In this document: positions 6,327 through 6,700 of the stretch, piece after piece
How the letters are laid out: each line of letters starts with the position of its first letter
How positions within the stretch are numbered: position 1 is the stretch's first letter
Source of the DNA: Candidatus Rifleibacteriota bacterium
GTDB taxonomy: Bacteria > Riflebacteria > Ozemobacteria > Ozemobacterales > Ozemobacteraceae
Length of the DNA: 6,700 nt
Direction: 5' to 3'
NCBI GenBank assembly: GCA_017526725.1
Contig: JAFXRA010000058.1
Span: forward strand, 1 to 6,700
Notes under the pieces: generated by a model
What the model saw: the letters and a program-made list of their open reading frames with translations, nothing else
Told to the model about the DNA's origin: nothing
Databases searched by the model: none
Program-made: the position numbers and the translations under genes

Positions 6327-6536
6327 ATGCCTTTAAGTATGGTCTCGGATGGAGAATCCTTTTTAATTAAAAAAATCATGGGAAAAGAAGAGGTACGTCG
6401 ATTTCTTGAAAATCTTGGATTTGTAGCAGGGGCTGAAGTTTCAATTGTTTCCAAAAATTGTGGAAATGTAATTGTACAGATAAAAGATAGTAGAGTAGCC
6501 ATAAGTAAAGAGATGGCTCAGAAGATAATTGTTTAG
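6327..6536 (+). CDS. feoA: ferrous iron transport protein A (first of two)
   Basis: FeoA is a small cytoplasmic SH3-like protein that supports the FeoB ferrous iron transporter at the inner membrane. This copy has 69 residues, slightly shorter than the usual 75-80. Family features are a start-proximal LSMVSDGESF strand, the central VRRFLENLGFVAGAEVSIV segment (the conserved leucine-gly turn before the second strand), and the closing strand pair around VIVQIKDSRVAISKEMAQKI. The ATG start follows AGGAG (6314-6318) by 8 nt. It is the first gene of an operon read from the consensus promoter at 6222-6250, under three candidate operators. A second feoA begins about 105 nt downstream. The protein fold call is strong; its contact with FeoB is known for the family, not shown here. 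Confidence 0.92.
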   Translation: MPLSMVSDGESFLIKKIMGKEEVRRFLENLGFVAGAEVSIVSKNCGNVIVQIKDSRVAISKEMAQKIIV

Positions 6537-6546
6537 TATAGATTTC

Positions 6547-6618
6547 GTCATTGCGAGGAGCGTAGCGACGTGGCAATCCATAAACAGTAATGGATTGCTT
6601 CGCTACGCTCGCAATGAC
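6547..6618. repeat. 72-bp palindromic interspersed repeat (MITE/REP-like)
   Basis: Outer arms GTCATTGCGAG (6547-6557) and CTCGCAATGAC (6608-6618) are perfect inverted copies. Inner arms built on CGTAGCGA and GCAATCCA pair as well, with small left-side bulges (GAG and CGTG) and a loop at about 6583-6591. I recognise GTCATTGCGAGGAGCGTAGC as a word that recurs between genes in many unrelated bacterial genomes; this is from memory, not a search. It contains no gene and has no T-tract. It lies between the two feoA genes, so it will be transcribed as a long hairpin. Confidence 0.82.
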
Positions 6619-6641
6619 AGTGGAGTATAGGAGATAAAGTC

Positions 6642-6700
6642 ATGACATTACGTGAAACAAAAACTGGCCAGACAGTTACAGTTGTAAAACTGAATGGTGA
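6642..6700 (+). CDS. feoA: second FeoA-like protein, cut by the window end
   Basis: Only the first 19 complete codons are present: MTLRETKTGQTVTVVKLNG, followed by the first two bases of the next codon. This matches the typical FeoA N-terminus (MTLRELKPGQ, then TVVKV-like strand and a glycine turn). The ATG start follows AGGAG (6629-6633) by 8 nt. Its own good ribosome binding site allows translation after the preceding repeat hairpin. Tandem feoA genes usually precede feoB, which would lie beyond the window. No promoter is seen between the two genes, so they probably share one transcript. Confidence 0.82.
   Translation, partial: MTLRETKTGQTVTVVKLNG

Noticed and set aside
6376..6576. Minus-strand frame beginning MPRRYAPRNDE
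   Set aside because: Its N-terminus is the translated palindromic repeat and the rest is antisense to feoA.

Overview
This window looks like chromosomal DNA from a host-associated spirochaete, most likely a Treponema. That is an inference from gene style, not from a marker gene. The AT-rich coding sequence, the large membrane chemoreceptor, the treponemal-type AMP-forming long-chain acyl-CoA synthetase, the tandem feoA arrangement and the hairpin-rich intergenic spacers fit together. No rRNA, tRNA, CRISPR array, transposase or phage gene is visible. All genes lie on the + strand.

Layout. Positions 1-250 are an intergenic spacer with stacked small hairpins (1-125) and then an extended -10 promoter (about 183-188). 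This promoter drives a 701-residue methyl-accepting chemotaxis protein with an extracytoplasmic Cache domain (251-2356). A long intrinsic terminator follows (2397-2452). Next come a sigma70-type promoter (2455-2483) and a perfect 11-bp inverted repeat at the predicted transcript start. These lead into a 643-residue long-chain acyl-CoA synthetase (2541-4472). A 279-bp spacer then carries several hairpins and an intrinsic terminator (4643-4670). A promoter at 4716-4744 has its predicted +1 on the arginase ATG (4752), so the arginase mRNA is probably leaderless. Arginase (4752-5657) is followed 36 nt later by an unrecognised small lipoprotein gene (5694-6173).

The last segment begins an iron-uptake operon. 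A consensus promoter (TTGACA-17-TATAAT, 6222-6250) is overlaid by three 16-bp palindromes built on GTTAG...CTAAC: one fills the -35/-10 spacer, one covers the predicted +1, and one lies in the leader. They drive a complete FeoA (6327-6536). A 72-bp palindromic intergenic repeat (6547-6618) follows, and then the start of a second FeoA that runs off the window (6642 onward). FeoB would be expected downstream.

The genes are a set of adjacent, separately transcribed units: sensing, fatty-acid activation, arginine catabolism plus a lipoprotein, and ferrous iron uptake. I see no single novel multi-gene system. The most interesting material is regulatory: the triple operator on the feo promoter, the leaderless arginase, the inverted repeat at the start of the acyl-CoA synthetase transcript, and the modular hairpin elements in the spacers.
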